64,000 bases of DNA from Bdellovibrio sp. 28-41-41 (GTDB taxonomy: Bacteria; Bdellovibrionota; Bdellovibrionia; Bdellovibrionales; Bdellovibrionaceae), in the NCBI GenBank assembly GCA_002256935.1, contig NCGL01000016.1, positions 1 to 64,000 on the forward strand, in the 5' to 3' direction. The notes beneath the pieces are model-generated. The model was given only the letters and a program-made list of their open reading frames with translations, was not told the origin of the DNA and searched no databases. Positions 18,733 to 28,438 of the stretch are shown piece after piece (position 1 is the stretch's first letter; each line of letters opens with the position of its first letter). The translations under genes and the position numbers were made by a program.

Positions 18733-18963
18733 GGGCAGAAACCAAGCGCAAATATGGAAGGGAATGCCTAATTTTCGAACTACTCTTTGGAGTCTCGGGG
18801 GTCCGGGCAGATCTGAAAAACTTAGCGGTGAAAAGGATATGCCGCGTTCAGTTACGTTCAAGTGAAATAATTATCTTTGACTCTGTCCGCATTTATTAAT
18901 AAACAAGTTTGGTTATCTTTTCACAAGATCAATAAATCGTTTTTGTTTTAGATAATATTTGTT

Positions 18964-19039
18964 GCTGGTTTAGCTCAATTGGTAGAGCAGCTGATTTGTA
19001 ATCAGCAGGTTGCGGGTTCGAGTCCCATAACCAGCTCCA
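18964..19039 (+). tRNA. tRNA-Thr (UGU)
   Basis: Acceptor GCTGGTT/AACCAGC, anticodon loop TTTGTAA (anticodon TGT), TTCGAGT T-loop and encoded CCA. It is first of the Thr-Tyr-Gly-Thr cluster ahead of tuf, the same order as E. coli thrU-tyrU-glyT-thrT-tufB. A TTGACT element at 18877 is a possible promoter but its -10 is weak. Confidence 0.97.
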
Positions 19040-19049
19040 TTTTTTTCGG

Positions 19050-19135
19050 GGACAGGTGCCCGAGTGGCTAAAGGGGACGGACTGTAAATCCGTTGGCTTA
19101 CGTCTACGAAGGTTCGAATCCTTCCCTGTCCACCA
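19050..19135 (+). tRNA. tRNA-Tyr (GUA)
   Basis: Acceptor GGACAGG/CCTGTCC, long class II variable arm, anticodon GTA in CTGTAAA, encoded CCA. A small hairpin ACCAA/TTGGT begins within the 3' end. Confidence 0.97.
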
Positions 19136-19166
19136 AGTTTTTTGGTTCGCGGGCAAGCGAGATTGG

Positions 19167-19216
19167 TGCTTAAAAGGTATAAATCCGAATGAAAACGGAA
19201 TTAGACCTTTTAAGCA
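19167..19216 (+). other. Long inverted repeat between tRNA-Tyr and tRNA-Gly
   Basis: A perfect 12 bp stem, TGCTTAAAAGGT at 19167-19178 with ACCTTTTAAGCA at 19205-19216, and an inner TCCG/CGGA stem. It probably folds in the tRNA precursor as a processing or stability element. There is no T-run, so it is not a standard terminator. Confidence 0.7.
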
Positions 19217-19226
19217 TCATCCGTAA

Positions 19227-19303
19227 GCGGGAGTAGCTCAATTGGCTAGAGTATCTGCCTTCCAAGCAGAGGGTTGCGGGTTCGAGACCCGTCTCCCGCT
19301 CCA
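19227..19303 (+). tRNA. tRNA-Gly (UCC)
   Basis: Acceptor GCGGGAG/CTCCCGC, anticodon TCC in CTTCCAA, encoded CCA. A perfect hairpin CAAATTTCC-TTCC-GGAAATTTG (19302-19323) starts inside the CCA and ends just before the next tRNA. Confidence 0.97.
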
Positions 19304-19325
19304 AATTTCCTTCCGGAAATTTGAC

Positions 19326-19400
19326 GCCCGTGTAGCTCAGTGGTAGAGCGCACCCTTGGTAAGGGTGAGGTCGTCGGTTCGGCTCCGATCACGGGCTCCA
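19326..19400 (+). tRNA. tRNA-Thr (GGU)
   Basis: Acceptor GCCCGTG/CACGGGC, anticodon GGT in TTGGTAA, encoded CCA. It lies 88 bp upstream of tuf, so it is probably co-transcribed with it. Confidence 0.97.
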
Positions 19401-19488
19401 TTTTTATGATGACCGTGAATGTTAGTTGGTTTGGAATTTTATAAGTAAACTGTTTATATAAAACAAAATATCTCTGCAGGAGGAATAA

Positions 19489-20679
19489 ATGTCTAAAGAG
19501 AAGTTTAACAGAAGTAAGCCGCATGTGAACATCGGTACTATTGGTCACGTCGATCATGGTAAAACGACTTTAACTGCTGCGATCACTACAACATTAGCAA
19601 CTGAAGGTAAAGCCAACGCGATGTCTTACGATCAAATCGATAAGTCACCGGAAGAAAGAGAGCGTGGAATCACTATCTCTACTACTCACGTTGAATACGA
19701 AACAGACAAGCGCCATTACGCGCACGTTGACTGCCCAGGACATGCCGATTACGTAAAAAATATGATCACTGGTGCCGCGCAAATGGACGGAGCAATCCTA
19801 GTAGTTTCTGCAGCTGACGGTCCAATGCCTCAAACACGTGAGCATATCCTTCTTGCACGCCAAGTAGGTGTTCCAGCTCTTGTTGTGTTCATGAATAAAG
19901 TAGACATGGTTGATGATAAAGATCTTCTTGAGCTTGTTGAAATGGAAGTTCGTGAGCTATTAAGCAAATACGAATTCCCAGGCGATAAGATTCCAATAGT
20001 TAAAGGTTCTGCGAAATTAGCTTTAGAAGGTGATACTTCTGAACTAGGTCGCCCTTCAATCAAAGCGTTGATGGCTGCTTGTGATGATTATATCCCACAA
20101 CCGGTTCGCGCTGTTGACAAAACTTTCTTAATGCCAGTTGAGGACGTGTTCTCTATCTCTGGTCGTGGTACAGTTGTTACTGGCCGTGTTGAACGTGGTA
20201 TCATCAAAATCAATGAAGAGATCGAAATTGTTGGTCTTCGCCCAACTCAAAAAACAACTGTTACCGGAATCGAAATGTTCCGTAAGTTGTTAGATGAAGG
20301 TCAAGCTGGAGATAACTGCGGCGTTCTTCTTCGTGGTACTAAAAAAGAAGACGTTGAGCGTGGACAAGTTCTTGCTAAGCCAGGAACAGTTAAGCCTCAT
20401 AAAAAATTCAAAGCTGAAGCGTACATCCTTACTAAGGAAGAAGGTGGACGTCATACTCCATTCTTCAACGGATACCGTCCTCAGTTCTATTTCCGTACTA
20501 CAGACGTTACAGGTGTTGTAACTCTTAAAGCGGGAACAGAAATGGTTATGCCTGGTGACCGTGTTGAGATTGCAGTTGAGTTAATCAACCCAATCGCAAT
20601 GGAAAAAGAACTACGTTTTGCAATCCGTGAGGGTGGCAGAACTGTTGGTGCCGGTGTAGTAATCGAAATCATCGAATAG
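19489..20679 (+). CDS. tuf: Elongation factor Tu
   Basis: GTPase delivering aminoacyl-tRNA to the ribosome. The 396 residues (E. coli 394) have G1 GHVDHGKT, G3 DCPGHADY and G4 NKVD. It starts at ATG with AGGAGG. The usual second tuf copy between fusA and rpsJ is absent in this window, so this may be the only copy. It is followed directly by a strong terminator. Confidence 0.99.
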   Translation: MSKEKFNRSKPHVNIGTIGHVDHGKTTLTAAITTTLATEGKANAMSYDQIDKSPEERERGITISTTHVEYETDKRHYAHVDCPGHADYVKNMITGAAQMDGAILVVSAADGPMPQTREHILLARQVGVPALVVFMNKVDMVDDKDLLELVEMEVRELLSKYEFPGDKIPIVKGSAKLALEGDTSELGRPSIKALMAACDDYIPQPVRAVDKTFLMPVEDVFSISGRGTVVTGRVERGIIKINEEIEIVGLRPTQKTTVTGIEMFRKLLDEGQAGDNCGVLLRGTKKEDVERGQVLAKPGTVKPHKKFKAEAYILTKEEGGRHTPFFNGYRPQFYFRTTDVTGVVTLKAGTEMVMPGDRVEIAVELINPIAMEKELRFAIREGGRTVGAGVVIEIIE

Positions 20680-20686
20680 TATTTCC

Positions 20687-20721
20687 AAAAACCCCCAGTC
20701 GTTATAGCTGGGGGTTTTTTT
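20687..20721 (+). terminator. Intrinsic terminator of tuf
   Basis: Stem ACCCCCAG/CTGGGGGT with a run of seven T. It ends only a few bases before tRNA-Trp. Confidence 0.92.
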
Positions 20722-20725
20722 GTTT

Positions 20726-20801
20726 AGGGGTGTAGCTCTAACGGTAGAGCGAACGACTCCAAATCGTTAGGTTGTGGGTTCGAATCCCCCCGCCCCTGCC
20801 A
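20726..20801 (+). tRNA. tRNA-Trp (CCA)
   Basis: Acceptor AGGGGTG/CGCCCCT with one G-U pair, anticodon CCA in CTCCAAA, encoded 3' CCA. It precedes secE, a common proteobacterial order. A hairpin ACTTCAG/CTGAAGT follows at about 20813-20832. There is no room for a promoter between the tuf terminator and the mature 5' end. Confidence 0.97.
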
Positions 20802-20858
20802 ATTTATCTGGACTTCAGCTGGATCTGAAGTAAGCTTTTAAAAAGTTAGCGAGAGTTT

Positions 20859-21236
20859 ATGAATAAAAATAATGAAAAAATATTAACTCTTAGTTTTGCG
20901 ATTTTCGCATTTCTATGCGGTTTCAGCCTACATTTAATTTTGAAATCGTTTTCTGGCGCATTTGCCGTGATTGCTCGTTTGAATGAAAATGACCTGTTTA
21001 AGCATGGTCTGCCGGTTATCTTCGGATTCGGTCTTTTCTTGTTTTTGCAATTTAACCCTAAAGTTATGGCTTGGGGACGTGACGTAGTTATTGAAATTGC
21101 CAAAGTTGTTTTCCCGTCTCGTAAAGACGTGTCGGCTTTGACGATAGTTGTGATCGTATTTGTGTTAATTTCGTCTGTGATCATTACTGTTTTCGACTTT
21201 TTATCTAATTTTATCGTTAAGGGTATCATTAACTAG
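20859..21236 (+). CDS. secE: SecE preprotein translocase subunit
   Basis: Inner-membrane subunit that clamps SecY. The 125 residues have three predicted membrane helices (about 8-28, 50-65, 92-115), the E. coli-type long form, with the conserved amphipathic segment and VVFPSRKDVSALT before the last helix. It lies between tRNA-Trp and nusG, its normal place. Confidence 0.93.
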   Translation: MNKNNEKILTLSFAIFAFLCGFSLHLILKSFSGAFAVIARLNENDLFKHGLPVIFGFGLFLFLQFNPKVMAWGRDVVIEIAKVVFPSRKDVSALTIVVIVFVLISSVIITVFDFLSNFIVKGIIN

Positions 21237-21250
21237 GGCAGGAGTTAGTA

Positions 21251-21793
21251 ATGGATCAAGAGCTTCAACATAAATGGTACATTGTAAACACTCAAGTTGG
21301 CTGTGAGCAAACAGCTAAGTCTGCCATTGAAGAGAAAATCAAAACAAAAAAAATGGAAAAACACTTTGGCGAGATTCTAATCCCGTCTGAGAACGTTGTT
21401 GAGCTTGTGAAAGGTCAAAAACAAACAAAATCGAGAAAGTTTTTCCCTGGTTATATCTTTATTAAAATGAACTTAAACGATGAAACTTGGCAGTTGGTAA
21501 GACAGTCATCTAAAGTCTCTGGATTCGTGGGTGGAAAGTTAAGACCACCAGAAGTTCCTGAGCATGAAGTTCTAAGAGTGACTCAACAAATGGCTGGTGT
21601 TGCGGAAAAACCTAAGCAGAAGATTAAATACTCTGTAGGTGACGCGGTGATCGTAGTCGATGGTCCTTTCAGTAATTTTAACGGTGTAGTGGAAGATATC
21701 AACGAAGAGAAAGGCAAAGTAAAAGTGGCCGTAAGTATCTTCGGACGTTCAACCCCGGTTGAACTAGATTTCGTTCAAGTCGAAAAAAATTAA
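21251..21793 (+). CDS. nusG: Transcription antitermination factor NusG
   Basis: Protein of 180 residues (E. coli 181). It has the NGN domain (WYIVNTQVGCE, FFPGYIFIKM) and a C-terminal KOW domain (VGDAVIVVDGPFSNFNGVVEDI). It binds RNA polymerase and links it to Rho or the ribosome. It starts at ATG, 14 bp after secE. Confidence 0.97.
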   Translation: MDQELQHKWYIVNTQVGCEQTAKSAIEEKIKTKKMEKHFGEILIPSENVVELVKGQKQTKSRKFFPGYIFIKMNLNDETWQLVRQSSKVSGFVGGKLRPPEVPEHEVLRVTQQMAGVAEKPKQKIKYSVGDAVIVVDGPFSNFNGVVEDINEEKGKVKVAVSIFGRSTPVELDFVQVEKN

Positions 21794-21819
21794 TTCAAAC
21801 TATAAAATAATATTTGGCA

Positions 21820-21849
21820 TATATCCCTTTTTAGAATAGAAGGGGTATT
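21820..21849 (+). promoter_or_regulatory. Hairpin in the rplK-rplA leader, possible L1 control site
   Basis: ATATCCCTT pairs with AAGGGGTAT (one G-U) around a 10-base loop, ending 14 bp before the rplK ribosome site. L1 represses the L11-L1 mRNA through a leader structure in other bacteria, so this is a candidate; the L1-binding consensus was not verified. Confidence 0.35.
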
Positions 21850-21873
21850 CGTTTATATTTGCAGGAGTGGGAA

Positions 21874-22299
21874 ATGGCAAAAAAAGTTACAGGTATGATC
21901 AAATTGCAAATACCGGCAGGAAAGGCAAATCCAGCGCCTCCCGTGGGACCGGCACTCGGGCAACATGGTGTTAACATCATGGAATTTTGTAAACAGTTCA
22001 ACGCGAGAACATCGAAGTTGGGCGATGATATCATTCCGATAATCATCACTGTTTATCAAGATCGCTCGTTTACCTTCATCACGAAGACGCCCCCGGTATC
22101 GTCTTTAATCAAGAAAGCTTTGAAATTGGCTTCTGGGTCTAAACAGCCTCAGAAAGACAAAGTAGGCAAAATTAAGTTAGCCGAAGTTAAAGCGATCGCT
22201 ACAACTAAACTTCCTGATTTGAACTGTATGAAAGTTGAATCAGCGATGAGCCAAGTTGTAGGTACAGCAAAAAGCATGGGTATCGAATACCAGGAGTAG
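21874..22299 (+). CDS. rplK: Ribosomal protein L11
   Basis: The ATG at 21874 with AGGAG upstream gives 141 residues (E. coli 142). It has the conserved start [20 protein letters not shown] and the [15 protein letters not shown] region that binds the GTPase centre of 23S rRNA. It lies 3 bp before rplA. Confidence 0.97.
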   Translation: MAKKVTGMIKLQIPAGKANPAPPVGPALGQHGVNIMEFCKQFNARTSKLGDDIIPIIITVYQDRSFTFITKTPPVSSLIKKALKLASGSKQPQKDKVGKIKLAEVKAIATTKLPDLNCMKVESAMSQVVGTAKSMGIEYQE

Positions 22300-22302
22300 T
22301 GA

Positions 22303-23004
22303 ATGTCGGGTAAAAAATATAGAAAAATAAAAGAAAAAGTTGTTGCGGATAAAAAGTATTCGATTGCTGAGGCGTTCGGTCTTGTGACTCAAGTAGCTCC
22401 GGCTAAATTTGATGAAACAGTCGACGTAGCATTTCGTTTGGGTGTTGATCCTAAACAATCAGATCAGCAAGTTCGTGGTGCGATCGCTCTTCCTCATGGT
22501 CTTGGTAAAACAGTACGCGTTATTGTTTTTGCTAAAGGTCCAAAAGAAGCGGAAGCGAAAAATGCAGGCGCCGATTATGTGGGTGCTGATGATCTAGTTG
22601 AAAAAATTCAAGGTGGTTGGTTAGATTTCGATAAAGCTATCGCGACTCCTGATATGATGACGACTGTGTCAAAAGTAGCTAAGGTTCTTGGGCCTCGTGG
22701 TTTAATGCCAAATCCTAAAGTAGGAACAGTTACCATGAATGTTGGTGATGCTGTTACTGCTGAGAAAAAGGGTAAACTTGATTTCCGCGTTGATAAAGCC
22801 GGAATCGTTCACGCTGGGATTGGTAAAAAATCATTAGGATCAGACAAGCTTAAAGAGAACTTCATGTCGTTCTTAGGCGCGATTCTTAAAGCGAAGCCTG
22901 CGACTTCAAAAGGTGTTTACATCAAGTCCCTTACTGTATCTAGTACAATGGGTCCTGGTATCAAAGTAGATACTAATGAAGCTTTGGGTAACAAAGAAGA
23001 TTAA
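22303..23004 (+). CDS. rplA: Ribosomal protein L1
   Basis: Protein of 233 residues (E. coli 234) forming the L1 stalk. It has the conserved [15 protein letters not shown] and the N-terminal [11 protein letters not shown]. It is a likely autorepressor of rplKA. It is followed by a strong hairpin before rplJ. Confidence 0.97.
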   Translation: MSGKKYRKIKEKVVADKKYSIAEAFGLVTQVAPAKFDETVDVAFRLGVDPKQSDQQVRGAIALPHGLGKTVRVIVFAKGPKEAEAKNAGADYVGADDLVEKIQGGWLDFDKAIATPDMMTTVSKVAKVLGPRGLMPNPKVGTVTMNVGDAVTAEKKGKLDFRVDKAGIVHAGIGKKSLGSDKLKENFMSFLGAILKAKPATSKGVYIKSLTVSSTMGPGIKVDTNEALGNKED

Positions 23005-23022
23005 TATTAGTTAGGTTATTTT

Positions 23023-23051
23023 TTCGCCTCCGTATGGAGGCGAATGTTTTT
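23023..23051 (+). terminator. Terminator or attenuator between rplA and rplJ
   Basis: A perfect stem TTCGCCTCC-GTAT-GGAGGCGAA followed by TGTTTTT. It separates the L11 and L10 operons or attenuates readthrough. Confidence 0.75.
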
Positions 23052-23165
23052 AAATTTTATTTGCGATCAGAGACAGTAGGTTCCTAATTAAGGGTTTAAT
23101 GCGCAAGCGCCTGCCGAGATTGACAAGCAATCCTGCCTGTTCGCGTTCTATTCTACGAAAGGAGG
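23052..23165 (+). promoter_or_regulatory. rplJ leader, candidate L10 autoregulatory leader
   Basis: About 120 bases of untranslated leader with nested short inverted repeats (GCGCAAGCGC; GATTG-ACAAG-CAATC) before a GGAGG site. An L10(L12)4-binding leader is widespread at this position. The kink-turn consensus was not verified by folding. Confidence 0.45.
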
Positions 23166-23171
23166 ATAATA

Positions 23172-23693
23172 GTGATCACAAGAGCTATCAAAGAAAACGA
23201 GATCAAATCTCTATCTGAAAAATTAGCCAAGTCAAAAGCCGCATTCATCGTTGATTTTAAAGGTTTAAAAGTTGAGCAAGTCACGGATTTGCGTAAAAAA
23301 CTTTTTCCAGTAAATTCAGAAATGAAAGTTGTGCGAAATACGCTAGCTAAACGCGCTCTGCAAGGTAATCAAGAGCTAACAGATGCTCTGTCTACTTCAT
23401 TTAAGGGGACAAACGCATTTGTATTCGCTTACGGTGACGTTGCCGCTACAGCCAAGGCTTTAACTTTATACGCCAAAGATTTCGAGGTGTTTCAGTTAAA
23501 GACTGGTTTTATGGACGGCAAAAAATTGGATGAAAATTCAATTAAGTTCATCTCTACATTACCAACCAAAGACGTTATGCGAGCACAGTTTCTGGCGTTG
23601 TTAAATACACCAGCGACTCAAGTAGCGCGTATATTAAACGAAGTACCAACTGCATTTGCACGCGTACTTAAAGCAAAATCAGAACAAACATAA
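23172..23693 (+). CDS. rplJ: Ribosomal protein L10
   Basis: It starts at GTG with AAAGGAGG. The 173 residues (E. coli 165) contain the conserved VVDFKGLKVEQVTDLRK and a C-terminal helix for L7/L12 dimers. It anchors the stalk on 23S rRNA and is the probable autorepressor of its own operon. Confidence 0.96.
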   Translation: MITRAIKENEIKSLSEKLAKSKAAFIVDFKGLKVEQVTDLRKKLFPVNSEMKVVRNTLAKRALQGNQELTDALSTSFKGTNAFVFAYGDVAATAKALTLYAKDFEVFQLKTGFMDGKKLDENSIKFISTLPTKDVMRAQFLALLNTPATQVARILNEVPTAFARVLKAKSEQT

Positions 23694-23719
23694 AAAATAA
23701 ATTAATTTAGGAGAATATT

Positions 23720-24094
23720 ATGTCATTATCAAACGATCAATTAGTAGAAGAGTTATCAAAGAAAACAGTTCTAGAAATCGCTGAACTTGTTAAATTGTTA
23801 GAAACTAAATGGGGTGTTTCTGCAGCAGCTCCAGTAGCTGTAGCAGCTGCTGGTGGCGCAGGTGGCGCACCAGTTGAAGAAAAAACAGCTTTCGACGTTA
23901 TCTTAGTTGATGGCGGCGCTAACAAAATCAACGTTATTAAAGAAGTTCGCGCGATCACTGCTCTAGGTTTAGCTGAAGCTAAAGCTCTAGTTGAAGCTGG
24001 TGGCAAAACTGTTAAAGAAGGCGCATCTAAAGATGAAGCTGAAAAAATCAAAAAGCAGCTTGAAGCTGCTGGCGCTAAAGTTACTGTTAAGTAA
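23720..24094 (+). CDS. rplL: Ribosomal protein L7/L12
   Basis: Protein of 124 residues. It has an N-terminal dimer domain, an Ala/Gly-rich hinge (about 36-52) and a C-terminal factor-binding domain ([21 protein letters not shown], with the [11 protein letters not shown] helix). It is present in several copies per ribosome and recruits GTPase factors. A terminator follows. Confidence 0.98.
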   Translation: MSLSNDQLVEELSKKTVLEIAELVKLLETKWGVSAAAPVAVAAAGGAGGAPVEEKTAFDVILVDGGANKINVIKEVRAITALGLAEAKALVEAGGKTVKEGASKDEAEKIKKQLEAAGAKVTVK

Positions 24095-24113
24095 TTTTTG
24101 TAGTTATTATATT

Positions 24114-24148
24114 GGTAGGGAGCTCCGACACGGCGCTCCCTATTTTTA
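24114..24148 (+). terminator. Terminator after rplL
   Basis: Stem TAGGGAGC/GCTCCCTA followed by TTTTTA. In other bacteria this site gives partial readthrough into rpoBC. A weak promoter-like pair (TTGATT at 24161, TATAGA at 24181, spacing only 14) lies between it and rpoB. Confidence 0.8.
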
Positions 24149-24233
24149 ATTGGCCAAAATTTGATTTAGTTACTAAACGTTATAGATTGCTTAATTATTA
24201 AAATCATTCATTCGTTTCTGCTCGGGAGATTTG

Positions 24234-27200
24234 ATGGAAAATATCCATGTAACCGCCTCTAATGTTCGTATCAGAAAAACTTTTTCCAAAAATAAACAGC
24301 TTATTGAAATTCCAAATTTGATTGAGCTTCAAAAGAGCTCATACGAAGCGTTCTTGCAAAAGGACATGGATCCAGATCGCAGGGGAATGGCCGGTTTAAA
24401 CGGCGTTTTCAAAAGCGTATTTCCAGTAAGTGATTTTAACAATACAGCAAGCCTTGAGTTCGTAAGTTACACTCTTGAGCCAGCTAAGTACGACGTGGAA
24501 GAGTGCCGCCAGCGCGGTATGACTTTCGCGGCTCCAATCAAAGTTACATTACGTTTGATCGTATTTGATGTTGATGAAGAGTCAGGCTCTCGCAGCATCC
24601 GCGATGTTAAAGAACAAGAAGTGTACTTGGGCGAAATCCCTTTGATGACTTCATCAGGTTCATTCATCATCAACGGTACAGAGCGCGTTGTTGTATCACA
24701 GTTGCACAGATCTCCAGGCGTTTTCTTTGACCATGATGGTGGTAAAAATAACGTTTCTGGTAAATTAATCTACTCTGCGCGCGTGATTCCTTACCGTGGT
24801 TCTTGGTTAGACGTTGAATTCGATCAAAAAGATCTAATTCACGTACGTATCGATCGTCGTCGTAAATTCCCAGTTACAATTCTTTTAAAAGCATTAGGCT
24901 ACAATGCAGAACAACTTCTTGAGTTCTTCTACGATCTTGATGAAGTGACTGTTAAGGGTGGCAAGCTTTATAGAAAATTAGAAATCGAAAGAATGTCAGG
25001 CCAAAGAGCTCTTGTTGATATCTTAGATCCTAAATCTAAAGAAGTGATCGTAAAAGCAGGTCGCCGTATTACGCGTGCGATCGTTAAGCGTATCAAGGAA
25101 ATCAACTTAACAGAGCTTGAAGTTAATCCAGCCGATTTAGCAGGTAAAGTATTAGCTAAGCCTCTAATCGACGAAAGCACTGGTGAGATCATCAGCGATG
25201 CTAACTCTGAGCTAGACACTACGGTTGTTAACAAAGCAATCGAAGCTGGTATTGACAAATTCTTCTTGATTTTCTTCGACGGTTTGACTGTTGGTCCTTA
25301 TTTAAGAAACACATTGTTAGTAGATAAAGTTAACAACAAAGATGAAGCGTTAGTAGAAATCTACAAGCGTTTGCGTCCTGGTGAGCCTCCAACTTTAGAA
25401 TCATCTACTGCCTACTTTGAAAAATTATTCTTTGACCCTGAAACTTATGACTTATCTGAAGTAGGTCGTATCAAGATCAATCACAAATTTAACATCAGCA
25501 TGGACGAAGTTCCGCCATCTTTCCGCGTGTTAACTAAGCACGATATTCTTTCAACTGTTAAAACGTTGATCGACTTGAAAAACGGTAAGGGCGTAGTGGA
25601 TGATATCGATCACTTAGGTAATCGTCGTGTTCGTTCTGTGGGTGAGTTACTAGAAAACCAATACCGTATCGGTTTGGTTCGTATGGAACGCGCAATCCGT
25701 GAACGTATGTCTCTACAAGACGTTGAAACAATGATGCCTCATGATTTAGTTAACGCTAAACCTGTGAACGCAGTTGTTAAAGAATTCTTCGGTGCTTCGC
25801 AATTATCTCAGTTTATGGATCAAACGAATCCTCTTTCTGAAATCACGCACAAACGTCGTCTTTCAGCTCTTGGACCTGGTGGTCTGACTCGTGATCGCGC
25901 GGGCTTCGAAGTTCGTGACGTTCATCCTACGCATTACGGCCGTATCTGCCCTATCGAGACGCCAGAGGGACCAAACATCGGTCTTATCGCCTCATTGGCA
26001 ACATATGCTCGTATTAATAACTATGGTTTCATCGAAACTCCGTATAGAAAAGTAGATGCTGGCCAAATTTCTGGAACAATCACTTACACGTCGGCATTAG
26101 AAGAGGCTGGTCACTCAATTGCTCAGGCAACAAAAGACAGCATGAACTCTATGACGGGTGCTTCTATCTCAACTCCGAACGTAACGGTTCGTAAAGATGG
26201 TGAGTACGAGCTAGTAGAGAAAAATAAAGTAACTTTGATGGAAGTTTCTCCATCTCAATTGGTTTCTATCGCTGCTTCATTGATTCCGTTCCTTGAGCAT
26301 GATGATGCCAACCGTGCGTTGATGGGATCGAACATGCAACGTCAAGCGGTTCCTTTATTGCGTTCGCGCGCTCCACTTGTTGGAACAGGCGTTGAGCGTT
26401 TGGTAGCTCGTGACTCTGGAACATCTGTTGTTGCTATCAATGACGGTATTGTTGAAGAGATCGATGCAGCTCGTATCGTTGTTCGTCGTTTTGCAAAAGG
26501 CGGAGAACTTGGTGCGAATGTAGATATTTACAACTTGATCAAGTACCAACGTACAAATCAAAATACATGCTTCAATCAAAAGCCAATCGTTAAGACTGGT
26601 GATAAAGTTAAGAAAAACGACATCATCGCTGACGGTCCATCTACTGAACTTGGTGAATTGGCTCTTGGTCAGAATATCCGAGTCGCGTTCACTCCTTGGA
26701 TGGGTTATAACTTCGAGGATTCTATCCTTATTTCTGAACGTTTATTGCATGATGATACTTACACTTCGATCCATATCGAAGAATTCGAATGTATCGCTCG
26801 TGATACTAAACTAGGTAAAGAAGAGATTTCTCGCGATATCGCTAACGTTGGTGAAGAAGCACTTAAAGATCTAGATACTTCAGGTATCGTTCGCATCGGT
26901 GCGGATGTTCGTCCTGGAACTATTCTAGTAGGTAAAGTAACTCCAAAAGGTGAAACTCAATTATCTCCTGAAGAAAAACTTCTTCGCGCGATCTTCGGTG
27001 AAAAAGCCGGCGACGTACGAGATACATCTCTTCGCGTTCCATCTGGTGTTTACGGCACAGTTATCGATGCTCAAGTATACTCTCGTGAGGGTTCTGAGCG
27101 CGACGAACGTTTAAGTGTCATCATTGAAGAGAAAAAGAAAAAATTAGAGAAAGATTTATCGGTTGAGATCAACGTTATCAAAAATAACGCGATTGAAAAA

Positions 27201-28421
27201 TTACGTTCAATCCTAGTTGGTAAGAAAACAACTGGCGTTCTATTGAATGAAGATGGATCTCAAAAATTATTGAATAAAGGTCAAGACATCACAAATGCAG
27301 ATCTTGAAACAATTCCATTTGAATTATTAAGCTACATCCCTCTTGAGAGTGATTTGGAATTCCAAGTTGCTAAAATCGTGGATAGCGCTCGTAACCAATT
27401 GGATGCAGTTAAAATGGTATTCAACGAGAAGATCGATCGCTTGAAAAAAGGTGACGAACTTCCTCCAGGCGTAATCAAAATGGTTAAAGTTTACGTAGCT
27501 ATTAAGCGTAAATTACAAGTCGGTGATAAGTTTGCCGGCCGCCATGGAAATAAGGGTGTGGTTTCTAAAGTTCTTCCAGTGGAAGACATGCCTTACCTAG
27601 CTGATGGTTCACCAGTAGACATGGTATTGAATCCACTAGGGGTTCCGTCTCGTATGAATATCGGTCAGATTCTTGAAGTTCACTTGGGCTGGGCAGCGCA
27701 AAGCTTGGGTAACCAAATTAGCCGTTATCTCGATACTTGGGATAAAGAAGGCTTCAAGAAAGAATTGAAAAACATTTACGACGACGCTGAAATTTCTGCG
27801 AAAATTGATTCTGCAGATGAAGAGTCGTTAAAGAAAATTTTGAAATCAGTTAGATACGGCGTACACGTTGATACTCCAGTGTTTGACGGCGCATCTGAGG
27901 CCGACATTAAAAATCTTCTGAAAAAAGCAGAATTGCCAGAAAGAGGACAAACTATCCTATTCGACGGTCGTTCGGGCGAACCTTTCACGAATCCAGTAAC
28001 TGTAGGCATCATGTACATGTTGAAGCTACATCACTTGGTTGAAGAGAAGATTCATGCTCGTTCTATTGGGCCTTACTCACTTGTGTCGCAACAACCTCTG
28101 GGCGGTAAAGCTCAGTTCGGTGGTCAGCGTCTAGGAGAGATGGAGGTTTGGGCAATTGAAGCATACGGTGCTGCTTACTCTCTACAAGAATTCTTAACTG
28201 TTAAGTCAGATGACGTAGCAGGAAGAACTCGAATGTACGAAAGTATCGTAAAAGGCGAAAACATTCTTGAGCCAGGATTACCGGAATCGTTCAACGTTCT
28301 AGTAAAAGAATTGCAATCGTTAGCACTAAACGTCCAGCTTGTTGAATCTGATATTTTGACAGACAAGCCGGAAGAAGAAACAACTGAAGAAGATTCATCT
28401 TCTGAAGTACCAAAGCACTAA
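24234..28421 (+). CDS. rpoB: RNA polymerase beta subunit
   Basis: Protein of 1395 residues from the ATG at 24234, five bases after GGGAG (E. coli 1342). The rifampicin pocket is intact ([26 protein letters not shown]). The C-terminal active-site lysine regions ([30 protein letters not shown]) are present. The acidic Glu/Ser tail ([12 protein letters not shown]) is longer than in E. coli. Confidence 0.99.
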   Translation: MENIHVTASNVRIRKTFSKNKQLIEIPNLIELQKSSYEAFLQKDMDPDRRGMAGLNGVFKSVFPVSDFNNTASLEFVSYTLEPAKYDVEECRQRGMTFAAPIKVTLRLIVFDVDEESGSRSIRDVKEQEVYLGEIPLMTSSGSFIINGTERVVVSQLHRSPGVFFDHDGGKNNVSGKLIYSARVIPYRGSWLDVEFDQKDLIHVRIDRRRKFPVTILLKALGYNAEQLLEFFYDLDEVTVKGGKLYRKLEIERMSGQRALVDILDPKSKEVIVKAGRRITRAIVKRIKEINLTELEVNPADLAGKVLAKPLIDESTGEIISDANSELDTTVVNKAIEAGIDKFFLIFFDGLTVGPYLRNTLLVDKVNNKDEALVEIYKRLRPGEPPTLESSTAYFEKLFFDPETYDLSEVGRIKINHKFNISMDEVPPSFRVLTKHDILSTVKTLIDLKNGKGVVDDIDHLGNRRVRSVGELLENQYRIGLVRMERAIRERMSLQDVETMMPHDLVNAKPVNAVVKEFFGASQLSQFMDQTNPLSEITHKRRLSALGPGGLTRDRAGFEVRDVHPTHYGRICPIETPEGPNIGLIASLATYARINNYGFIETPYRKVDAGQISGTITYTSALEEAGHSIAQATKDSMNSMTGASISTPNVTVRKDGEYELVEKNKVTLMEVSPSQLVSIAASLIPFLEHDDANRALMGSNMQRQAVPLLRSRAPLVGTGVERLVARDSGTSVVAINDGIVEEIDAARIVVRRFAKGGELGANVDIYNLIKYQRTNQNTCFNQKPIVKTGDKVKKNDIIADGPSTELGELALGQNIRVAFTPWMGYNFEDSILISERLLHDDTYTSIHIEEFECIARDTKLGKEEISRDIANVGEEALKDLDTSGIVRIGADVRPGTILVGKVTPKGETQLSPEEKLLRAIFGEKAGDVRDTSLRVPSGVYGTVIDAQVYSREGSERDERLSVIIEEKKKKLEKDLSVEINVIKNNAIEKLRSILVGKKTTGVLLNEDGSQKLLNKGQDITNADLETIPFELLSYIPLESDLEFQVAKIVDSARNQLDAVKMVFNEKIDRLKKGDELPPGVIKMVKVYVAIKRKLQVGDKFAGRHGNKGVVSKVLPVEDMPYLADGSPVDMVLNPLGVPSRMNIGQILEVHLGWAAQSLGNQISRYLDTWDKEGFKKELKNIYDDAEISAKIDSADEESLKKILKSVRYGVHVDTPVFDGASEADIKNLLKKAELPERGQTILFDGRSGEPFTNPVTVGIMYMLKLHHLVEEKIHARSIGPYSLVSQQPLGGKAQFGGQRLGEMEVWAIEAYGAAYSLQEFLTVKSDDVAGRTRMYESIVKGENILEPGLPESFNVLVKELQSLALNVQLVESDILTDKPEEETTEEDSSSEVPKH

Positions 28422-28438
28422 ATTAAAAGAGGTTCAGA

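Noticed and set aside
18733-18900. Possible coding extension after the RlmB-type gene
   Set aside because: The frame there has no ribosome site and no recognisable motif.
18929-19557. Reverse-strand frames over the tRNA cluster
   Set aside because: They are antisense to four real tRNAs and tuf and have no domain.
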